Source of the DNA: Anticarsia gemmatalis | Taxonomy: Eukaryota > Arthropoda > Insecta > Lepidoptera > Erebidae | Direction: 5' to 3' | Assembly (NCBI RefSeq): GCF_050436995.1 | Contig: NC_134756.1 | Location: forward strand, 1,302,001-1,366,000 | Length of the DNA: 64,000 nt | Shown: positions 22,801 to 31,800 of the stretch, piece after piece | Numbering within the stretch: position 1 is the first letter of the stretch | Layout of the letters: each line of letters begins with the position of its first letter | Notes under the pieces: generated by a model | What the model saw: the letters and a program-made list of their open reading frames with translations, nothing else | What the model was told of the DNA's origin: nothing | Database searches by the model: none | Position numbers and translations under genes: made by a program

Positions 22801-25800
22801 CAGAAGCACGGGTTAATAGGCCAACGACCGTTACACGGTACAAATAACTTCAAAGTGAATGTTTATCGTTGATTTCTTGTGCAAAGAGCTTGGATGTATG
22901 TTGAAGCAATTATGCAGATAATAGAGGAACAATATCGCGTATGGAATAAAATGGAAGAGTATAATAGAAGTTATGAAGTTTGTATCTGGAAATATAAACT
23001 ACGCAATAATTTGGCGGAACTTGTCAAAATCTCTTAAAACTGACTAATATAGTGGTGCAAATGCGAAAGTCCATCTATCTCTCTGTACCGCTTTTACGAA
23101 AAACTGCTGTACAAATTCTGATGATATTTAGCACATAACAAAAATAGTTTAAAAATCTCACTCGTCCATTCATTCATCGTATGATCAACCTAGTAGCCCG
23201 CCTCAAGAGCTTAATTATGGCCTGTCGACACCCGAAGCCGAGATTTTTCCGTGCCTTCCGAAGCACGGAGATGCTCAGCTCTAATACCACTAAACGGCCA
23301 CCTATTTAAAAAATGTCCACGCTAAGCTTCCTTAACCCACTGATCGTTTACCGACAAGAAAACGCAACTGGCCATGAGAGTATACATCATTTAAACAAAT
23401 TTATGAATACCTTGAAAAGTATCAAGTTATATAAGATCTGTACCAAAGCTCTCAGTTTAAGGTTAATGGTTATAAAGTTTTTCCTTCTATTAATATTAAA
23501 CGTTTGAAATAACGGTCTTTCAAAAGTGATATTAATATATCAAACGACCACAATATAATAAAGTTAAACAACCATAAAACCTTAAGAGTGTTCGGTTTGT
23601 TTAAATGAGTTCGTACATTAAATAACTTGAGGGTACTTCGAACTTGTTCTGCGCGTATTTAGAGGGTAGTCGTATTTTTAGCGGCGCCTTAACAAGTTAT
23701 AATGAATGGAGGCAATTTTACGTTTAAACAGTAAAGTAACAATTATAAGATAAATATTTGAAAGCTTGTTTGAACTTTGTGATATGTTCAAACAATTTGT
23801 AAGGTTTAAGAAACAATTTATTGGTTTGAATACTTTTGTCCTTATTGTGGTTCGTTTGGATATTATTTCTTTGTTACTTCTGAGATTTTATTATCGTTTT
23901 ATATATTTACATACTTGTTGACTATTCTGTAGATGACATTTTAGAATACATTCTTACTTACTTTGGTGCGATGAATATAAATACAAAACATTCAACTAAA
24001 TGGCACAGTGGTTAAAGCGGTGTCCACGCAACTACCAGTGCGTCGGGAGGTCGGTTCGATGTCCAATGATATTTATTTATAACGATTATGTAAAAATAAA
24101 CAGGGTCAAGAAATATAAAAACCGAAACTATAACACAATTAAATTTAAAAGACAGACGCCTAAACCATCAACTATTCGAACTATCCGAAAGCTATCGAAC
24201 AAATTAAAATATCCGCAAACACTTTCGGATATGTGAAGTCCATCCCTAAAGTTCAATTAATTACCGTAGGTGCACCGACCGGACCGTCAATTGTTATGTT
24301 AATGCCATGTAATAACGAATATAAATGCTAATCACATGTTTCGTGTGTACATTGGTTTATATAAAACTGTATTAGACTGCTGGATTTATTTTATTTGGGT
24401 TTTTATTCTAGTTAACGTTGTTGGGAATTTTACATCACGAACAACATTTATGGTTAGTATTATAAAGCTGAAGAGTTTGTTTGTTCGAACGCGCTAATCT
24501 CAGGAACTACTGGTCCGATTTAAAAAATTCTTTCAGTATTAGATAGACCATTTATCGAGGAAGGCTAAAGGCTATATATCATCACGCTACGACTACAAAT
24601 AGAAGCAGACTACCAGTAAAACATGTTACAAAAACAGGAAAAATTTTGACCCATTCACTCTTATGTGACGCAAGCGAAGTTGCGCGGGTCAGCTAGTTAT
24701 ACCTAAATGGTTTAACGTCAGTCTTTTAAAATTATAGGCCGTAAATGGGCAAGCGCGTGTTTAAGATCATTGGAGCGTTTCAAAACTATAAAACAATAAT
24801 GCTTATCTATTATTTTTTCTTAAAACACGCATAACACCATGAAAACGATTGGTTATCGCAATCGTAAAACTTTAACGATTTTCTAGAGGGTATCTATAAA
24901 CTATACCGATCGGCTTTTATTTGAAACCCTTATAGCCTATAAAGGGTTAATATATAATTTTATATGAGCCTGTTCAGATAAGCACGAAGGTATGATCGGC
25001 TTAACTGAGATTTAATGCGAATTTTAGTAATAGTTTATGCTCGCGGCTTGAACCCATAAAAATGGATTTTCAGCGATTTTTATTACATCAATGTATGATA
25101 ACAATAGGTCACTGGATAAAGTTTCAGATCAAAAGGTCGTGAGATCGAATCCCATGTGGTACACTACCGATTTGAGCGCAATTATATCACGAATTCATGT
25201 TAGGTACTGACCGGAGCTGTCATTTCTGTGTGGGGACTCTTATGTTCCCATCTTTGTTTTGATCTTATTACCGTGTAATCGTGCGTTGTTGGTTAAAGCA
25301 ACTTCGTAGAGCACATAGCTCTGTCGATCTGCCTATGGTAGCTGAAATTAAAATGTAGTGCATAATCATAAAAATCTTTTAAAAGGAAGCTCCATTCTTG
25401 ATGAACTGAATTTGAAGAATGGAGCTACATAAATTGTAAAAGTTATTGCAGCCCAGACTGTTGTCTTTCTTGGACCTTATTTACACTGTTGGAATTTCAA
25501 TCATACTATTTATAAAATATCACTTTAACTATTGCTATTTGTCAGCAAACATTGTTTGAAGATAAACTATGATTGTTAAGTTACTTTGACGTTAATATAA
25601 CCTACAATAAAAAAATCTTTTTTGAGAACAATGAAGTGAGACGCAGGCGTTTTTCACCTAAATTCAGGTAATTATTTAATGGTTTCCAATACCTTATCTA
25701 CTTACTTATCTTGCTATTTAGACCGAGTCACACTGGTCATCAGCCTATGTAAATAAATCGCATATTAGACTAGTACCTACAATAAAAAAAATCTTTTTGG

Positions 25801-28800
25801 CTATGAAAATATTCATTGCCAAAAATATTTTAGAAAATGTATACCCAAAAATGACCTTTGCCTATTTATATGTATACCTAATAGTATTAAAGCAGTATAA
25901 AGTTACCATGACCCCCAAAAATCTAGTTTAAACTTGCAAAACGGAGTGGTCTCCATTACTCAAAGGTCAGCAAGTTATTAAGCTCAAAGTTTGCAAATTG
26001 GTTCCACGGTGTTCCGACACCTTTTGATCACAAACTTTAGTTCACAAAACATTAATTTAAACTGTTTCATACTTTTTGTGGTGAATTTGTGGTTTAATTT
26101 TAATTCGTTTTAATGGCGCGGTTTATTGCTAATTGGGTGACAGTGTTTATGTTATTTTAGTGCTTCATTAATTGATCATTTTGGATTTAATATTGGATTA
26201 CATGTTTTATATGTATAACTAGCTGACCCGCGCAACTTTGCTTGCGTCACATAAGAGAATCATAATTTTCCCTGTTTTTGTAACATTTTTCACTGGTACT
26301 CTGCTCCTTTTGGTCGTAGCGTGATGATATATAGTCTATAGCCTTCCTCGATAAATGGGCTATCTAACACTGAAAGAATTTTTCAAATCGGACCAGTAGT
26401 TCCCGAGATTAGCGCGTTCAAACAAACAAACAAACTCTTCAGCTTTATAATATTATTAAGTATATTAAGTATAGATAATGTCGATATACGATTACAGTAT
26501 CTATCGTACAACAACTAAGTAGAGTGCCTTGGCAGTTGGTATTAAACAATTTACGTACATTAAAACTTATAATTCTGTGTTTGGCTATCATGCATATTCT
26601 AAATCCCGAATTATGTTTACCTCCGCCAACCACGAACCTTGCATAAAAGGCTCTTTACTAAGTTATTGCCGTTGTCGGACTATACTTGTATTGAAACCAG
26701 TTAATTGTACAGTAGTTAAATCATACTGCCCAAGATGTGTATGCACAGTACACAGGTCTACTATTGATCATCACTCTCAATGCCCGATGGGATTATAACG
26801 AACTCAAACCACGCGCTATTGATCGTAAGATCGACAGCTTCAGGTGCTACGAAGCACTTAAGTCAACGACCTTAGGCCCATCTGGGATTCGAGCCCAAGA
26901 CCGCAGCGCGGAAGTCGCATATATGCAGCTGACGCTCTGTAAGGGCAGTCATGTTTTTTATTCTTACTATTTGAAACTCAATTTGCATAACGTGTTTAAA
27001 AACAACGTACCTACCTATATTTCCTTTCTTTTAAAGACAACTTCCGCACTAAGATTTGCTTTTGTGTCGTTAGGAAAAATTTTAATAAACATTCAAACAA
27101 CGGATTCAAAGTGCAACCAGAACCGAAACAACTATTTGTGGAAATACAAATAGTTGTTCGCTGTGAAAATCGAACCTACGACCTCCCAAGGCATTGGTAG
27201 TGGCGTGTTGACCACCTTATCAACTTCGCCTTACTAATATACTTAAAACCGACTAATATTTAAGAAACATAGTTATTAAAATTCCTTTTATTAGCACTTT
27301 ATCACCAAACCACAAAAACAAACAAACTAAATCTGCAATTCTTAAAACAAATGCTTTCAAACTAACGAAATTACTTTAAATTCCGTTGAATTGAATGGAC
27401 CAAACACATTCAAAGGCACTAGTTCCTTCGAGGAACCTAATTTATACTTAAATGCATTTACACAAAGGAGCCGTTCATTGCAGAATGGAAATGAATAATA
27501 AATTGAACTGACATCTTCTATTGTTGTAATGGATAGCTAAGGAGGTGAACAGACCAGGGAGGACAGTAACTTGCAACAATGTATTTGTAGGACTGAGAGA
27601 AATGTGCACAGGAGTGGGTAGCTTACTACTGGAGATAGAATGATGATGGTGGAGGTTCTCTTGTTCTCCTTCTAGAAGATAAGAAGGGTTACGTCTTGAA
27701 ATCCATCACGTCGGACCAGTGTGGTTTGCGACTTCACGTTCTTTAAGCAACTGCAGTGAGAAATGTAGTGCAATTCTCTACGATAATCGCTTATCAACAA
27801 CCGGCTAGCTGTAAAAAAAATGTACATAAATCTGATCAGCGACCAGATCAATTTTTCCAGTACATTTTAAACTCTTGATAGTCGATAGCAACGCTTGTAG
27901 GGAATCGCGCTACCCTAAACTGCAAATGCCTCATTAAAACCCGATCCAAAATATTTTTCACTACATTGGTCAATATCAGCAAAAAGCTATTGAATAAAAT
28001 AGGTTTGAATTTCTGGATATGTTCAATTTTTAAAACGTTATTTACACCAGTATATTTTCCGCTACCAAAAGTCGAAAAATTATGAGTTGCTTTTCAAAAT
28101 CAAAATAAAATGACAGCCATTTTCCTCTAGTATACAAAACACCGTCTGCACATCCCCTAAGAATCGTTTATGACCGACCCGCATCCTATTGTCCGTTGCA
28201 ATCCTCATCCCCAATTTTCGGGGTGACTGTACCCCGGACAGCCCCCCACAGGTCATTATACCCCGGATGGAACATGGAAGCACCTTACTGACCCATTTTC
28301 CTTTAAAGCCTGCGCGCTTTAGTGAAATCAATGTTGAGTGTGATTGAGCAATTTCTTGATAGACCATTTTTGGAGAAGGCTTTTCTGTTTGGGTACGGAA
28401 GTATAGCTATTTAAGATGGTACCCTCTGTTAGAAATACGGTCCCATGTGTCTATGGGATTGCTAATATTAGGTTATAAACATCAGTTGTATACCAGATAA
28501 GTTTTTCAATCGTACAAGAATTAAAACCAAGGGGACGTTTTTGCACGTGAGTGTATTTTTTTATCAGCGTGTAAAATGTTTTATCAAAGGAATGGTTGTT
28601 ACTGGTTTTTTACATATGTTATTGATTTTGTTTCGCAAAAAATTACGTAAAAGTTTTATTGTTTATTCACATATATTATGTAATATATTCTTATAACAAT
28701 ACATTGTGTTACATTGTGTAAGAAGTTCTACAAACTGTTCAGTAAAAGAATAAAATAGCTATAGGTATACGCTATACACCTCAGTTCTTCAACTGTTTAT

Positions 28801-31800
28801 TCTTACATTGCAAAGCATCGCATCGAAATCTAATCGCAAAAAAGCATATTCATCTCTCTTTTAGTCTGTATTTTCACACGTGACTTGTATACTTAAATAG
28901 TTTACGAAATTATAATATGAATTCCAGTAAATCGTTAATATTTTTACATTTTCAATTGAATCGGTGCGGCGGCGGTGTGAATGTTCGGACCACATAACCG
29001 GCTGAGTAAACAAAGCTGTATTACACAAAAACACAAACTACACATATTGAACAAATACTTGTTTATATTGCTTTTTACTGGTAAATTTATATTTTGACAT
29101 GAAAATATAATTTGTGTAGAAAATATATAAAAATAACTATGTCTGCCTGTTCTTAGTAAACTGCTGAACAGATTTTTATTGCAAACAAGATATCCCAGGG
29201 GTACAATGTTGTACGTTACGTATTAAGACTACTTTTGAAGTTTGAGGCAAAATATTGTAAAGGTATTAAATAATTAATATGTCTGTCTGTTAATCAAATT
29301 ATATTTTGATGTCATGGGCTAAACAGATTTTTATACTCTTTGGCAATGTAATATTGCGTAAAAACTGTAAAAACAGGCAACATGGAGCGAAAGTACCATA
29401 GTGATGCGTGATTTCGATAACATCATAAAAATGCATATCATCATCATGTAGATAACGCGAAAGTTTATCTGTAAACTAATTAAAAACTTTCAATATTTTC
29501 ACATAGGATTTTCAATTCAAAATGCTAGCTTAGATAACACAGTTTATTTTGTTAGTCAAACAGTTCGAAGTGAATCGCAATCAATTAACTGGATCGCGGG
29601 AGTTTTTTATTTTAAATTTGAGTTTACATTGCTAGTTCGATGTTTGTTAGTAGGTAATGTTTAAAGAATTCAGTTATTACTTTAGTGTTTGATATTGTAG
29701 TTATATACTTCTGTATTACATACATTACAGAATCATGAGGCTTTTAACTTACGATAACGGTCGGATAAAAAGATTTGTTACCTAGAATAGGTCTCTTTGC
29801 ATGAATGTACATTATGTCTGATTTTAAATAATTTGAAATTCTTAAGTTACGATTTGTTGTTCAGGTTTATGTCGTAGTTTTAAATGTTTGGTATTTTATC
29901 TAGTCACGCCAAAAATACTGAACGAAGTTACGAACGTCAATTTTGTTTATAACCTGAACAAACGCATACATTTTACCTCGGGCAATTAATAATGTAAAAA
30001 AGATAAAGTCAATGGCGTACAATTCTATTTTGAGAAAATCATATTGTCATCATAGAAACTACACAGACTCCATTTTATCATCACCAAGTCCATACAAACC
30101 TAACCAGGTACTTTATATACAATCATATGCCTATACGAATCTTCTCGCCAGTCAGTTCCATCACAAGAAGTCAAATACCTGCGAAACTCCGCTATTTGTT
30201 CAACGTGTAATATATTTGCTCCCCGAGCGAATATTTGTCTCGTACGATATTGAGTTTCCTACCAATATCAATACTGTTTTGTACTAGGAATTTATTTAAA
30301 AGTTTTTTAGGTTCTACAGTTGAAATTTAAATGAGCCTGTGGCATCTACATATTCTATTTCTAGTCCTTTATAAATATAGTAGAGGATATTATAATTAAA
30401 AATGGTGTTTTGGAAATTTTTTGCAACACAACTTATAACGTAAAAAGAATATAAACCCATATAAAAAGATAAACACTATTATTCTTTATGGTAGAGTTAT
30501 TTGCGAAGCTTAAAATTTACTTACTTAGATACTATTTATCAATAATATTAGCAATCATAGTGTCATCAGGTTTTTCTCACAAAATGAGTTTTTTTTTGGT
30601 CTCGCTGTCCCAAAGATAGTTGAAAACCGCTTTATACAAATCGTTACTGTCCTAACAAAGTTTAAGGCTTTAAAAATCACAAAAATAAGTTTTATATCCA
30701 GAAAAGTAAAAAAATTATCAGAGTATATTTTTACAGAACGCAAAGACAGCAAAACTTTATTAATTAATAGAATCATAAAGCAAATTGATAAGGATATCTC
30801 ACAGGAACTAACAGTAGAATGTATGCCGTATGACCAACATACATAGAACTAAGTTAAAACTTTCTCAACAATAGTACCCGGCTCTATCAAGTTGAGTGCT
30901 TTTTGAGTAAATTGATCTTTATTAGTTTTCACGACGATGCACTTGAATATTTCAATATTCTAGACTAGACTTGACGGAATATGAAGGCGAAGTTGATAAA
31001 AGTACGGTGATAAAAATGTTATGTTTAGAGGCGCTTTTGATGGAAAAGTCTTTCTGCGGTCACTCAGACTAACGCGAATGGTTTTTAAGTGATATAACCG
31101 TGAAATCATTTAGAACTTTTTTCTGTTACTATAATAATTGAAATCGTCTAAATATAAAACAAATCTTATTTGTAAAATAGCATATGCGTACATGCTTTTT
31201 CCGGAGTAACCCTCTATCAGCACCCACTTTTCAGCATCATAAGCTTTGAGAAAATAAGATGCTGAAGCTTTAACGCATCTTTCGTAAACAACTTTAAGTC
31301 TGTATCATCTAAAACTTACTGACTTTCTTACTACAAATGCGGTATCAAAATTTTTATAGGACATAAGGCGTATTGTAATAAATAAGTTTAACCCTTTAGC
31401 TAAACCAGTCCTTTTTCTTTGGCAGGAAGAAGCTCAGCCGGCTAAGCAGCAGCTCGTTAATATCGACTCCTCGGCGTCGGTTCAGGAGTGCGGCGTCAGC
31501 AGCCAGGTTCACCATCTTCAGGGCCAATAGAGCTGGCAAGCTGCGGGCCAAGTCTTTCGCCAAGAAGGAGAAGAAGGCCACACAGACGCTGGCTATTGTT
31601 CTAGGTGAGTTTCATCACTAAATAATTAAATTTTCTGCCTAACTTGAAGTCCGTTAAAATATAGTATAATTTGCATCGTTTTAGCGTGTCACGGTCAAAA
31701 TTTCTAAACTCAACTCAAGTCCAGGCAGCAACAAAATGGCTCCATAGAGTAATATTTTTGAACTCCATAATATATAAATTCTATAAAAATAAACGGTCAA

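Noticed and set aside
28080..28367. 95-codon minus-strand frame in an intron
   Set aside because: No recognisable domain, no splice or codon-use support. A transposon relic is possible but not shown.
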